From: Hymenopus coronatus
Taxonomy: Eukaryota; Arthropoda; Insecta; Mantodea; Hymenopodidae
Assembly: GCA_030762935.1 (NCBI GenBank)
Contig: CM060897.1
Span: 113,580,176-113,644,175 of the forward strand
DNA length: 64,000 nt
Direction of reading: 5' to 3'
Position 1 is the stretch's first letter. The number at the start of each line of letters is the position of its first letter. Below are positions 23,193 through 35,171 of this stretch, in pieces. A program made the translations under genes and the position numbers. The notes under the pieces are model-generated. The model was given only the letters and a program-made list of their open reading frames with translations, was not told the origin of the DNA and made no database searches.

Positions 23193-23840
23193 ATAAATCT
23201 GAAGTGTTCCATTCACATGAATATTTATACATGTCTGTAAGAATTAATTGTTAAAAAAGGTATTCTGCTCTCTAATTCATGCTAATCCAGATATACATCA
23301 GCACATATGGTCTTATTACTAGCTTCCTTGTAAATAGGAAAGAAATAAGGGAATACTCTAGGTTAAATTAATAATGGAATCTTTTAAAGGCTATTTGGTA
23401 TGTGATTAAAATTCATTTATTTTCATGACCCGGAGTTGAAAATACCTGTATGAGAAAGTATTAAGTAATTTAAAACAATAAATATCTTGGAAATAGCCAA
23501 CTCAGCAAAAAAAAAAGTATCTGACAAAGATTCTGTATTTTTACAAGATCTATATTTTTTCGGTAAATTCTCTCTATATCTTACGGTATACTATTTATGC
23601 AAAAGTCATTCAGAAGAGGTCCTCAAAGACTATTCCTAGAAATATAAATATTTTGTTTTAAATGTAAATATCTTTAATATATGGCACTTTAATCAAAATC
23701 ATTTTGAAAAAAATCCAGTTTCTGTAATTTTTCCAAGTAAAGGGTAATTCCAGGAGAGGAGATTTTTCTAAAAATACAGTTTGGTATTTTACAGACTTTT
23801 CGTTTTGCCGTTATCTTGTTCAAAGGCACACGGACAAGTA
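23193..23840 (+). repeat. DR1 copy, 5' two thirds
   Basis: Starts TCTGAAGTGTTCCATTCACA and carries landmarks 3 to 6, then breaks off in the CA region where a reverse copy begins. Confidence 0.85.
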
Positions 23841-23847
23841 CAGAATA

Positions 23848-24715
23848 TTTTCTTTATTTTCTCTAGCACGCATGTACAATGCACAAAATGGATTGAGAAA
23901 GTACTGTATTCCACCGGAAATATACCTTTGTGACTCTTGAATTAAAAAATAAGCCTTTTAAAAACACGCTCGTGTGTGTGTGTGTATGTGTGTTTGTGGG
24001 TGGGTGGGCAACAGAGCTGAAAAACGAAAAGTCAGTTACATATCAAACCGGATATTTAAGTTCAGTATCTCCGGCCCCAACTACCCTTTACATGGAATAT
24101 TTTTCGAACATTTTTACTTTCTCAAAAATGGCTGTAACGATTTTGATTAAAATGTGTTATATTTAAGATGTTTATGTGGCAGATAAAATGTATTTCTTGA
24201 ATTTTCTGGAAATAGCCTCTGGAAACCTCGTCATTCTGGATGACCTTTGTATAATAGCTTTTGCATAACTCGTAAACCGTAAGAGATAAACAAAAACTTA
24301 CTACACTGAAAGTGTAGATCTGATTAAACATGAAGTTTCTGTCATATACATTTTTGTAGAGTTAACCGTTTTCGAGATATTCCGAATTGTTGGTTTCCGT
24401 TTTAAGCTACTTAACTGTTTCTCAAACGGGAATATATGTTTCTTTTCGTCTCTGCTTTGATTATTCCTAGCAAGTAGAGAGAACCGAATTTCATTTGTTT
24501 CACATAGTGACCGGCTTTTAAAAGACTGAATATTGCTTTATCCTGTGTATTGCCTTATTTCTCGTCTACTTACAGAAAAGCAAGTAATAAGACCAATTCA
24601 AGTTATATTTTTTCTTGATTAGCATGATGTAGATAAAAGAATAATCTTTCGTAAGAATAGTTTGTTTGTAGAACAGCTAGAGAAACTCATGTGAATGCAA
24701 CACATCAGATTTTCT
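23848..24715 (-). repeat. DR1 copy, nearly full length
   Basis: From TTTATTTTCTCTAGCACGCA (landmark 9 reversed) to AATGCAACACATCAGATTTT. The GT tract and internal blocks are intact apart from a small deletion around the palindrome. Confidence 0.9.
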
Positions 24716-24754
24716 AAATATGTTTTTGGACAGGAAAATGCACAACTGCGTTGA

Positions 24755-24817
24755 AATCTCGGTATCGAGTGCAATAACCTCTCTACCTATATACCATATA
24801 CTAAGTAGAGACTAAAA
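24755..24817 (+). repeat. DR1 3' terminal scrap
   Basis: Only GTTGAAATCTCGGTATCGAG and a degraded AAGTAGAGACTAAAA end remain. Confidence 0.6.
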
Positions 24818-24837
24818 ATTTGTATTTTGAATACACA

Positions 24838-25439
24838 AGAGCCATCCAGAAAGTAACGAACGATTTGGAGTATCCAAATAATAACGAAAAATATCAACAC
24901 AAACCTTTATTTACAAAGTTATGGTTCCTTACTCTATTTTTCAACCGAATCTCAATTCTCTCAAAACATTTACTGTCATATGTTACCAGTTTATCAATGG
25001 CGATGTTATACTTTTCGATTTTTGAATGCAAAAACTGTTCGGCGATCGATTTATAGGCAGATAACCCAAGTGCATGGTGATAATGCAATGAACGAATCTT
25101 CAGTGAGAAAATGGTACATAATTTATGATTAATCAAGGCAGAATTTGCGTGCACGACAGGGACCGGAGCGGAAATTGATCAATAATTATGAAGAATTTAA
25201 AGGAAATGTTAATAAAAGAATTCAGAGAAAGCGGTGTTTCAGTTTGGTTACCGTACATGAGAAGATTACCCAGCTGATAAAGACGTCAACGTGGCAGTGA
25301 TATCTTGGCTCAGATCTTTGGCAATTATGTTGAGAAATAGAGTAAGGTTCTGTAACTTTGTAAATAAAGCTTTATGTTGACGTCCTTCGTTATAATTACT
25401 TATGCTAAATCGTATATTACTTACTGGAAGGCACTCGTC
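24838..25439 (+). mobile_element. Inverted pair of mariner remnants
   Basis: The outer ~110 bp on each side are imperfect inverted repeats: left GAGCCATCCAGAAAGTAACG and ACCTTTATTTACAAAGTTAT, right the complement ending near GGAAGGCACTC. Each arm encodes a transposase C-terminus facing outward: the left arm on the minus strand reads IAIDKLVTYDSKCFE and ends VEK-stop, the right arm on the plus strand reads SDKDVNVAVIS and GNYVEK-stop. Between them the plus strand has an N-terminal DNA-binding segment, VHGDNAMNESSVRKW, and VHDRDRSG. The whole catalytic core is missing. It is a non-functional fold-back-like remnant of a mariner element. Confidence 0.72.
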
Positions 25440-25812
25440 CAGTAGCCAACCTCATTGTTCTCTTCAATATCTGCTACACAGCTTGTGGTATGTAATAATT
25501 GACTTATAGGTAGTTTAATTATAAGATCATATTGCACGTGGAGATATATCTGACCTTTGTCCCTGAAATCTGGAATGTGAGAACGCATTCGATATGTCGC
25601 CTTCCCGCAGGGCTTTGTATTACTGTCTTTTAACTAGAATAAAGCATACCAGGACCAGTGTTGATTCTCAGCACTAAATTAGTATTTAATATTAGACTAT
25701 AGAGCCCTCAGGTATAATTTCATTACGTCCCTTTCCTTTGTGGATCAGAAAATACGCACATGGTCGCACAAAGACAACTGAGCAGCACCCTATTCATCTC
25801 ATAGTTTGTTTT
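25440..25812. other. No recognisable feature
   Basis: AT-rich, with no repeat landmark or supported frame. Confidence 0.5.
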
Positions 25813-25935
25813 TTCTTTCTCTACACGTACTATGTATAACATAATAGGTAGAGAAGGTATTTTAAATTCATCCAGAAATGCGATGACTAGATTTATCCGG
25901 GAAGATTTTCGGGTTCTCCGAGTCAAAAAGTAAAA
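25813..25935 (-). repeat. DR1 copy, 3' fragment
   Basis: TTTCTTTCTCTACACGTACT, GTAGAGAAGGTATT and ATCCAGAAATGCGATGACTA: landmarks 9 and 8 in reverse, then a break and a second 3' end. Confidence 0.75.
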
Positions 25936-25944
25936 AAAAAATTG

Positions 25945-26787
25945 TTTTGCTTCCTCTAGCCCAAATTTACAATGTACATAGTGAATATAGAAGGTGCTGT
26001 ATTAACCCCAAAAATTCGATGTCGAAATTTCACTCCAAAATGATCATTTTTAGAAAAAGGTCCGTTTATTTGTGTGTGTCTGTGGACAGCATAGTTCATA
26101 AACGAAAAAAAAAACGTTAAATACCAAACCTGGTGTTTATCTTCCAAGGATGCAACAAGAAGATTTTCAGGAAAACGCCATCACCAAGAACTACACTTTA
26201 CATAGAACATTTTTCGAAAATTTTATTTTTCTCAAAAATGGCTGTAAATATTTTGATTAAATTCGCGTATATTAAAGACATTTACATCCTAAATATAATG
26301 TATATAGTGAATTTTCTGGAAATATTTTCTAAACATCTCTATATTCTTAATGAATTTTGCTGAACTTTGCAAAACTGGTAAATGGTACGAGATAGAAAAA
26401 GCCTACTACACACAAAATGTAGATCACGTTTAAACACACAATTTATGTCATATACGTTGTTTTCGCTAAATTCAGCATTTCATAGATATTCCTTGTTCTT
26501 TGTCACAGAGTTAAAATACTTAAACTTTTCTCACACAGAAACTTATAAACTCCTGGCCTTGCATAGAAACAAATATCAACCACATGGCAACAGGATTTTA
26601 AAAGATCTGACTAACGCTTTAGCCTGTTGTAATTTCTTATTTTCCTTCTACTTACAAGAAAGCAAGTAATTAAAACAATTTGTTCTAATGTTTATCTCGA
26701 TTATCGTAAAGTATATAGAAGAATATGCTTTTTGATGATAATTCGTTACAGTGATGTAGAGAAAGTTATGTGAATGAAACACGTTAG
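25945..26787 (-). repeat. DR1 copy, nearly full length
   Basis: From GCTTCCTCTAGCCCAAATTT to AATGAAACACGTTAG. The palindrome is shortened to TACCAAACCTGGT. Its 5' end is followed at once by the poly-T of a reverse SINE-A. Confidence 0.9.
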
Positions 26788-26950
26788 TTTTTTTTTTTTT
26801 TTTTTTTGAACCTTAACGTTCTTTAACCTGGTTGGTCATATAGGCACAAAGAATGAAATTGTTGAAATTACGCTTAAATGCTCTAATCTTCTCAGGATAA
26901 GGGAAAACCCCGAAACAATCTTATCCGGGTAATTCACCCTAAGCGGATTA
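26788..26950 (-). mobile_element. SINE-A, poly(A)-tailed
   Basis: Reverse copy of the 871-1050 element: about 20 T (the tail), then ACCTGGTTGGTCATATAGGC, CTCAGGATAAGGGAAAACCC, CTTATCCGGGTAATTCACCC and TAAGCGGATT. The GGATAAG/CTTATCC hairpin is kept in both copies. Confidence 0.75.
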
Positions 26951-26974
26951 AAAAAAAATCCATATTTTTTGACC

Positions 26975-27385
26975 GTGTTTTGCACTCCAAAACTAAAAGT
27001 CAGTTATACACCAAACTTGATATTTAATATCAGCATATTCCAAGCACGCAATGTAAAAGTTTTAAAAGAAACCCACATCCTTAAATGACGCTTACATTCA
27101 ACTTTGTTCGAAAATTTTGATTTCCTCAAAAATGGATCTAGCGATTTTGATTTAAATGCCATTAATTAATGATGCTTATGACAAATTATGACAAATATAC
27201 ATTTTGAATTTTCAAGGATTAATTTCTGAAGACTTCTTCATTCTGGATGATGTGTGTATAACGCGTATAGTTAAGAGATACACAAGCTTACTAAACAAAA
27301 AACGCAAATCTCGAAAAAAAAAACACACAGTAAATGTAATATAGTTTTCCTGTAGAGCTAACAATTTTAGAGATATTCTGTCTCA
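26975..27385 (-). repeat. DR1 copy, internal fragment
   Basis: CACTCCAAAACTAAAAGTCA, a degraded palindrome (ACCAAACTTGATATTT), the CTCAAAAATGG block and GAGCTAACAATTTTAGAGAT. Both ends are missing. Confidence 0.75.
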
Positions 27386-27389
27386 CAAA

Positions 27390-27540
27390 CACACACACAC
27401 ACTCCTAAAAAGGGTTTTTCGGACTCAGGAGACCCCAAAACATATATTTCCGATGAAATCTCGAAATCGAATTTTTGGGTGAAATACAATACCTTTTGTA
27501 GCTACTATGTACATTGTACATTCGGGCTAGATAAAGAAAA
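27390..27540 (+). repeat. DR1 copy, 3' fragment
   Basis: CA tract, GGACTCAGGAGACCCCAAAA, GATGAAATCTCGAAATCGAA and ATGTACATTGTACAT with GCTAGATAAAGAAAA. Confidence 0.85.
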
Positions 27541-27649
27541 AAGCGACGGGAAAATAATGGGTTAAAAACAGAAGAAGAAAAAAGATCAACCAGCTGCTTT
27601 GGATACCAGCCCAAGATCCATATAACATAACATCTATTTCACCCTGAGC

Positions 27650-27712
27650 TAGTCACGAACCCACATTGCCAATCCCGCATGTCACCGCGTAACCACACCA
27701 TTGTATACAGCA
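27650..27712 (-). mobile_element. tRNA-like SINE head (SINE-K)
   Basis: On the minus strand GGTGTGGTTACGCGGTGACA resembles an A box and GTGGGTTCGTGACTAGC a B box. No body can be assigned; DR1 starts immediately beside it. Confidence 0.45.
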
Positions 27713-28525
27713 TAACTCAAATACGAAAAGACCGTTAAATACCAAACGTAGTATTTCAAGGATACGATACAATGACTTTCCGGAAAATCCCCATCCCAGA
27801 CTATCCTTACGGGGATACATTTTTGAAACGTTTGTTTTTCCTAAGAATAGCTTGAACGGTTTTGATTAAAATATCGTATACTAAATATATTTACGTTACA
27901 TATAAAATGAATATATTTAATTTTATTGGAATAGTCTTTGAAGATAAGGAGGTATTAAATTATTAATAATTTTAATATGACATATTAATGTTATTTTTAA
28001 CTAACTTCTTTTCATCAGAAGTAATTGCTATATTACTATAATGTGGTTTAAGAGACCATTACTTGCTTTTCAGTCATCTGATATTATTCTTCATGACATC
28101 CTCATTCTAGCTGAATAATTTTGTGTAACTGGTAAACCGTAAGTGATAGAAAAAATTTTATTATGCAAAAACGTAGATATCGTTAAAACCCGGAATGTGT
28201 CATATACTTTTTTTGTAGAGCCAACCGTTTCCTTGTTATTTCCCGCAGTTTTAAATGACTTAAAGTTTGCTCAAAGGGAAGCCATTTTTAGCTTTAACTA
28301 CCATTTGTTTTACTCCTGACCATGGAGAGAGAACCGAATTTCAATTGTGCATATAGCAACCGGCGTTTAAAAGATTTTACTATCGGTTTAGCCTAGAGTA
28401 TTCCCTTAGTTCTCTTCTATTTGTAAGGAACAAGGTAATAAAGCCATTCTGCTAATGTTTATCCCAATAAGCATAATGCAAATAAAAGGCTGTCATTAAT
28501 TAAAATATAGGAAGTGCCATTCTCT
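27713..28525 (-). repeat. DR1 copy
   Basis: From CATAACTCAAATACGAAAAG through a shortened palindrome, landmark 5 reversed and landmark 4 reversed to the CAATAAGCATAATGCAAATA block. A stretch of about 110 bp at 27948-28075 does not match and may be an insertion. Confidence 0.8.
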
Positions 28526-28589
28526 ATATTCATAATGTTTTTCTATCCGTGCAACACAGAAAGGATGTTGGTCTTTTCTTAGTGATTAC

Positions 28590-28660
28590 TTTTTTTAGAC
28601 ATGTACATAGTGGATAGAAAAGGTATTGTAGTTCACCCAAAAATTAATACACACACAAGG
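28590..28660 (-). repeat. DR1 3' terminal scrap
   Basis: TGTACATAGTGGATAGAAAA and GGTATTGTAGTTCACCCAAA: landmark 9 reversed, then a break. Confidence 0.65.
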
Positions 28661-29511
28661 TGGCTCTACTGTCCCTTATTTTCTGGTTTTATGCAACCCA
28701 CAAATTACAGACTAACCTGAAAGCATCCTTCCCGAGACGCATCTTTGGCGCTACAAGTTATAGCGTATTTGATTAACGCGCGGAGTTAGCATGAGTTTCA
28801 GTATGCTCGATTCACGTAACTATCTTACAAAAACATTGACAACTTTTTTCCTATGCTTTCTTTCTGCCTGATTTTAACACAAAGCTAGATAGGACATCGG
28901 AACATGTTTTAACTTTCTTATTTGTTTCTTTTTTTTTTTTTTTTGTTCTTTTTACTTATGTTTATTCTAGCTTTATAAGTTCAGTTATAAGCAATACAAA
29001 TGAAAATGACCATTCTTAGGAATACTCATTCAGTGCTCTAAATATACAGGCATGATTACAATGTTTTAAAACTAACATAGATATTTCAGAAAATACTACA
29101 GAACCAGATCCATTTTCAGGGTATCTCTAAAACGAAAAACACACAAAATACCTAGGCTGACAATCACAAACTGTGCCAAATACATAGGTATTCGCCAATA
29201 CTTTCAGTTGAAAAGAAAATTAGGTTTAATCCACATAACCTAACAAACTTCTCAATACCTACATACTTACTTCGTGCATTTGTATCTAATGGGGCATGTC
29301 TAGACCTAAAGTGCCTTCTGGTACTATTCGCTAAACCACTGAGGGTACCAGCTACCAAAATTTTGTAGAGAACATTCTCTAACTAGGAAGACCAATCTAT
29401 AACGTGTTAGGTGTCTGGTATTTTGAAATTGTTTTTATTAACTTTATACGTTTTGAAAATTTCCTTTATTATTCAATGTCTTAGTGAAGTTTCCTTTTCC
29501 AAATAACTAAA
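28661..29511. other. No recognisable feature
   Basis: DR1-free, AT-rich. A poly-T run lies at about 28930-28944. The frames present are short and unremarkable. Confidence 0.5.
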
Positions 29512-30392
29512 AAAGATCTGATGTGTTCCATTCAGATGACTTCTCTACATCTCTGCAACAAATTATTGTTAAACATTTTATGCTTTAATTTACTTCATAC
29601 TAATTTAGAAAAAGTTAATGGAAATGGTCTTATTACTGGCTTCCTTGTAAGTAAAAGCGAAATAAAAGAGTACCATTTTTAAAGGTGATATTCAAAAGCC
29701 GGTTGCTAGGTGACTGAAGTTCCTTTGTTTCTAGTGACACGAGTAGACAAATCCCTGTATCAGAAATGTACAAGTTTTTCAAAGCTGAAACCAAAAAAGA
29801 GGAATATCTCAAAAACGATCAACTGAACGAAAATAATTATATAACATAAATTGTGTGTTTTAATGTGCCCTACGTGTTTTATGTGGTAGGTTTTAGTCCA
29901 TTTCTTACGGGTTAGCAGTTATGCAAAATTTCGTAAAATTCATCCAGAATAAACTAGTCTTCAGAGACTATTCCCAGAAAATTCAAAATATACATATTAT
30001 TTTTAGGTGAATACTTTTAATATACGATATTTTAATCAAAATCATTATTACCGTTTTTAAGAAAATAAAAATTTTCGAAAAAGTTCCATGTAAAGGGTGG
30101 TTCGACGTGGGGGGGATTTCCTTGAAAATCTTCGTGTCGCACTTGGAAGATACCAAACCTAAACCCCAAGTTTGGATTTTAACGGCCTTTTCGTTTTTGA
30201 ACTATGCTATCCACAGACACACACATACATACACACGCAGATAGACAGACACACACATACGCGCGGACATGTTTCTAAAATTGTTTTTTTTTGGATTCAG
30301 CAGGTCTCAAAACTTGTATTTCCGGTGAAATCTCAGTATCGAATTTTTGGGTGCATTACAATACCTTTCTCTCTAGAGAAAGTAAAGATGAA
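29512..30392 (+). repeat. DR1 copy, full length
   Basis: From ATCTGATGTGTTCCATTCAG to TCTCTAGAGAAAGTAAAG with landmarks 1 to 9; the palindrome is decayed and the CA tract is long and imperfect. GAT/AAAGAT flanks both ends. Confidence 0.92.
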
Positions 30393-30469
30393 GGATCGAA
30401 GACTGAAGAATACGTAAAATGAACTGGCGTTTGTTCTTCACTCCTATACGTTTTTATTTCTCCTAAAAT

Positions 30470-30660
30470 TATGTGAGTGACAAACAGTTAACTAACTTTG
30501 CATCTCGATGGATAATGCATAACGAAGAAAAGAAGTGCACGTAGGCTGTGGGACTCGAAACGCTGACACGCTGGAGGTGAGGAGAGAACTTGACATTAAC
30601 CAGTTGAGCTACAAACATTGCGTCCACTTCCTGCGTTAAAACTTGTAGGTATAGTGTCAC
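30470..30660 (-). mobile_element. Possible tRNA-derived SINE (SINE-I)
   Basis: On the minus strand, TTTGTAGCTCAACTGGTTAA is a good A box and CGTTTCGAGTCCCACAG a good B box, about 55 bp apart as in an element derived from a tRNA with a long variable region. The following sequence is not shared with the other SINEs here. Confidence 0.55.
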
Positions 30661-31004
30661 ACATGGCTCCCTCTCCGCTTCTGATCTCTTTATACATGTT
30701 TTGTGGCTCCTTTTTTGTAGCTTAAACCGTTCATTTACCCTTAATCCATTATAACTTACGTTGCGTAACGTATAACAGCTATCTTATTGGTATAACATGT
30801 ACTGTAACAGGAGTTACTAAGTGCTTGTTTTTGGAATGGACGTAACTATTGCTGCTAAGGTATATTTTCCATTTTCCGATGAAGAGCAGACTAGATTTGC
30901 ATGGTTACCAAAAGGCCGACAAGCACGGTAATTTCGACCTTATTACTTTCAGAGTATGAAGTGTTGCCTATCTCCAAAAATAATAAGCGATAGGTGAACC
31001 ACCT

Positions 31005-31005
<1 letters not shown>
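30661..31005. other. No recognisable feature
   Basis: No DR1 landmark. It ends AGGTGAACCACCTTG just before a long (TA)n tract. Confidence 0.45.

Positions 31006-31058
<53 letters not shown>
31006..31058. repeat. (TA)n microsatellite
   Basis: An uninterrupted run of about 26 TA units. It marks the broken edge of the reverse DR1 copy that follows. Confidence 0.97.
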
Positions 31059-31061
<3 letters not shown>

Positions 31062-31808
31062 GATCCTTGGATCCAAAAAAGCATTTTTAAAAAAAACTCT
31101 GTGTGGGTGTGTATGTGTATGTCTGTCACTTGTCAGTCTGTGGATGGCATAGCTCAAAAATGAAAACTTAGTATTTAAGTTGAGTTCCTTCAAAGGATTT
31201 AACACGGAGATTTTTAAGAATATTTCCCACCGCCAACTTTCCTTTAAATGTAACATTTTTCGCAAAATTTCATTTTCTAAAAAATTGCTGTAACAGATTT
31301 GATTCAAATACGGTATATTAAAGATATTCACATCACAAAAAAACGTATACTTTGAATTTTCTGGAAATAGCCTGGTTGTTATTTGCAGAATTTTAAACCG
31401 TACGAGATAGACATATCTTGCTACTCAAGAAGTGCATATCTCGTTAAAATACATAATTTATGTCATATACATTTTTCTTGTAGGGTTGACCGTTTTCGAG
31501 ATATTCGTTGTTTTTGGTTTCAGTTTTAAAGTGACGAACTTTTCTAAAACGGGACCACGTAAAGCAAGCCAAACCTGAACTGTTTACATAGCGACCACAT
31601 TTAAAAAAAAAAAAATACTGTTGCTTTAACCTAATGTATCTAATCTGTATATTTCCCTTGAGTGTATGAGGAAGATACCAATTCTGCTCATTTTCATAGA
31701 TAATGCAGTCATTAGCATAACGTAGATAAAATAATAATCTTTTGTAACAAAAATTTGTTTGTGGAATAGCTAGAGAAAGTTATATGAATGGAACACATGC
31801 GTTTTTTA
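31059..31808 (-). repeat. DR1 copy
   Basis: From GGATCCAAAAAAGCATTTTT through the GT tract and internal blocks to AATGGAACACATGCG. The 3' terminus is replaced by (TA)n. The 146-aa minus-strand frame crosses the (TA)n and is not a gene. Confidence 0.88.
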
Positions 31809-32789
31809 TCTCACCTCCGTCATAAAAACTTCTCCTTGGTTTTTTTCCGCTGCAAGAGCTCAGCTTGAATCCTACGACTGAATATTAAAGACTCTCTGGA
31901 AGATAAGCCCTGCATTTGCTTTCAGCTCATTATTTATTATTTACAGGCATTTTGAAACACCTTTATGTTGCTTTATGCTCTATTCAATCCTACATTATTA
32001 GCTCTTTCTTAGTTTGTCTTTTGGTATGGGAACATAACGTAGGTTTGAAATATTGTGACTATTGGCATCCATTGTTACACTTTTTAGTAATCACGTGTAC
32101 CGAAATAAGTTCTTTTGACATCTCAGCTGTGCTTGTTGTACCTATGCGATTGGACACGTGTTCTTTCGGAAGCTTCTATGATTGAAACCGAGCATTGTCA
32201 AACCTGAGTGACTTTTGTGAAGAGCTGCGGCACATGTGACGACTTCTGGAAATTTCCATTTACGTGACCAACATATACAGAATGCTTAAAAAATATTTTA
32301 CAAACTTTGGGAACAGAATAATTACACCAAGATAAGAAAAATGTTCATATAAACATATTTCCCAAAACCCTTCATTCTCGAATTGTTGAGGATCAAAATG
32401 TTCTTAATCAAAACATTTTAAAGTGACACACTATTCTATTTCTGACTTTAGCAGCTTGTTAGGAGACTTTCAACACAAACACCAATCATATCAAAAGTTC
32501 CAAATGTCGTTCCCTTGCATCTAGACAACGCATGTACTCGTCTGAGCAAGGACTGTCTATTTCTCTCAGTCGTTGTCATACGCTTTCGCATTCTTTAGAT
32601 TCATGTTCTGGAACCTCAAAAGATTGAACGCTTAGGTTGGTAACCTAAAAAGAATGTTATGTCATACGTGTAAAGTGAAAGCATGGAGTAGTTAAGTGTG
32701 AAAGTAACAAAGTGACAATTAAAAGTTTATTCATCCGGGAAGTCTCATGTATAAACCAATTGTTTAAGGTGCCCCTTAAGATAAAAATC
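31809..32789. other. No recognisable feature
   Basis: Almost 1 kb of DR1-free sequence. The 89-codon plus-strand frame at 31916 is hydrophobic but resembles no domain I know. Confidence 0.45.
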
Positions 32790-32915
32790 CAAAGGGTTGA
32801 AGGATGCCGGTCCCCATGTTCATGCTCGTCAAGGTATCTCGCTTTGGTGTTTCGTAGCGCAGGGGATCGTGAGTTCGAGTCACGCCTTGGGCATGGGTGT
32901 TATATGTTTATCTAT
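32790..32915 (+). mobile_element. SINE-D, tRNA-like
   Basis: Contains CTCGCTTTGGTGTTTCGTAG, CGCAGGGGATCGTGAGTTCG and the B box GTTCGAGTCACGCC, then TTGGGCATGGGTGTT, matching 6553-6625. A short GT tract follows at 32918-32932. Confidence 0.6.
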
Positions 32916-33034
32916 ATATGTGTGTGTGTGTAAAAGAGGAAATCAGAAATTCAGTAATCATACAGCAAACAAAATAAAACATTTAGGTGAATAAAAGTAG
33001 GGTGTACAGCACCGCAGTCCTGACCAGACTTCGG

Positions 33035-33395
33035 AATATAAAAAGAAAAAAAAAAGTCAAGGAACGTGCAGTCCATTGAACTGGTCTCCCGCTACCTATC
33101 CATCTGCCATTCTAGAAACCAGTCAGTGCATCTTGAACGTTAAGATGAGAATGAGCTAGAGCATCAAGCATAAACCACATGTACCTTCTTATTTGCAGGA
33201 ACACATCTTCTAATAAGCCAGGAAGAGTGTTCTGAATGAAATGCGCATAGACAGCACCTGTAAGGCGTGCGAAGGGTAGGAGGTGCATTAATGCAACTAA
33301 ATGTAAAGTAGGCATGGCAATACAAGCGTAAAATGAGTCAAAGACAACTATGAACGAGTGCATACATGATAAAGATATTAGGTCGAGCCCAGAAA
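33035..33395 (-). pseudogene. Tc1/mariner-type transposase fragment
   Basis: The minus-strand translation contains ARLTGAVYAHFIQNTLPGL, LEDVFLQIRRYMWFMLDA, AHSHLNVQDALTGF, a stop, and GRWIGSGRPVQWTARS. This is the middle of an insect DDE transposase of the type reading 'LTG..Y..FL...LP.LL...P...R...W..HDGAPAH..... RWIGR.GP..WP.RSPDL'. The second catalytic D seems kept in MLDALAH, but HDGAPAH is mutated. Neither end of the gene is present. Cut-and-paste transposase, dead here. Confidence 0.75.
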
Positions 33396-33524
33396 CGTAA
33401 AATTTAATTCATAAATTGATAATGCGAGAACGAAGAGTTTTAAGCAACATGCTTATATGAAACTATTTTCTTATTTAGATATAAGGAATCCATCCCCAGA
33501 CTTTGTAAATTCCTTTTGAATCAC

Positions 33525-34392
33525 GCTATATAAAAATCAAATTTGTTCCATTCACATGCCTTTCTCTACATTTCTGCAACAAATTATTGTTAAAAAGCTT
33601 ATGCTTCTGTTTACTTCATGCTAATCGAGAAATAATTAGCAGAAATAGCTTTATTACTTGCTTTCTTGTTAGTAGGAGCGAAATAAGGGAGTAGCATAGT
33701 TTAAAGTGATAGCTGGTTGCTATGTGACTGAAGTTCCTTTGATTGTATGGACAAGAGTTGACAAATTCTTGTACGAGAAAAGTATGAGTTTTTTAAAGCT
33801 GAAACCAAAAACAAGGAAAGTCTAAAAAAACGACCATCTACTTGAAAAAGAATGTATATTACATAAATTGTATGTTTTAACATGCTCTATATTTTTGTGT
33901 GGTAAGTTTTTGCACATCTTTTTTTGTTTAGCAGCTATGCAAAATTCCGTAAAATTCATTCAGAATAAAGTAGTCTTCAGAAGCTATTGCCAAAAAATTC
34001 AAGATATACATTTTATTTTTCAGGTAAATATATTTATTATACGATATATTAATCAAAATCGTTAGACGAATTTTTGAGAAAACCAAAATTTTCGAAAAAA
34101 GTTCCATGTAAGGGGTAGTTGGTGGTGAGGGGATATTTCTCAAATTCTTCGTATCGCATCCCTGGAATTTAAATACTAACTTTGGTACTTTACCGAATTT
34201 TCGTTTTTGAGTTATCATGTTCACGGACAAACGGAGCATCGACACACGGACTTTTTTAGAAAATACTTCTTTTTTTTTTTTGGATACAGGGGATCCTAAA
34301 ACATATATTTCCGTTGAAATATCGGTATCGAATTTTTGGGTGGAATACTACACCTTCTCTATTCACTATGTACGTGTAGAGAAAGTAAAAAA
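33525..34392 (+). repeat. DR1 copy, full length
   Basis: From AATCAAATTTGTTCCATTCA to TACGTGTAGAGAAAGTAAAA with landmarks 2 to 9. The T tract is expanded. Its antisense frame is open for 105 codons. Confidence 0.92.
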
Positions 34393-34804
34393 GGGCAACA
34401 AAGCTCTGCCCGATGTGCATATTTCGCTAGGAATAAATCGCATGCAATAGATGAATGAGTTCAACTGAAATTTAATAGCGATCCTATTGTCGCCGCAGCG
34501 AATGGAAACTCTTCCACAGAATTATTACAGAAGAAAGTTATTTGTGACGAAATTGTAATTAATTTGTGGAAAAACAAAATGTTGGAGAAAAAAGTTTTGT
34601 TACAATATTTTTTAAAATCTTAAAATGCTAAAATTGTCAATAGCATAACCAAACTAAGCAGTGTTGTCAAACGAAAAAGTAAAAAAATTAATTTCCTTGA
34701 AATTCTCACCTCCGTTCTACTCCGTCTTTATAGGCGCAGGGGTGATAATATATTATTCTGTGATATTTTTATGATTTATTCTAGAAAACGCAAATTCTAA
34801 TTAA
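34393..34804. other. No recognisable feature
   Basis: AT-rich spacer between two plus-oriented DR1 copies; nothing supported. Confidence 0.5.
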
Positions 34805-35062
34805 ACCCTGTTATTTAAAAAAACATTTTCGTGTCACAACTTTGGTTTCTTAACGGCCTTTTCGTTCTTGAGTTATGCGGCCCACAGACACATACACCCA
34901 CACACACACACACACACACACTCACTCTCGCTCACACACACACCGACTTTTTAAAAAAAGAAAATTATTCAGGGGGTCTCAAAAAACATGTATTTCCGAT
35001 GAAATCTCGGTATCAAAATTTTCGGTGGAGTACAATATCTTCTCTATACACTATGTACAAAC
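34805..35062 (+). repeat. DR1 copy, 3' fragment with expanded CA tract
   Basis: TTAACGGCCTTTTCGTTCTT, a CA run at 34898-34920 plus a second at 34933-34943, GATGAAATCTCGGTATCAAA and ACACTATGTACAAAC. Confidence 0.9.
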
Positions 35063-35171
35063 TGGATGAATTATAGAGCTAACACATTTCTTCCATTAAT
35101 TGTTTCAAAACGTGTTAAGCTAGCGACAACTTATTATACCTAAATTGTAGAGGAATAGAGATTATTTACCT

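Noticed and set aside
30891..31331. 146-codon minus-strand ORF as a gene
   Set aside because: It is made of DR1 antisense sequence plus a (TA)n run, giving an IY-repeat; no domain is present.
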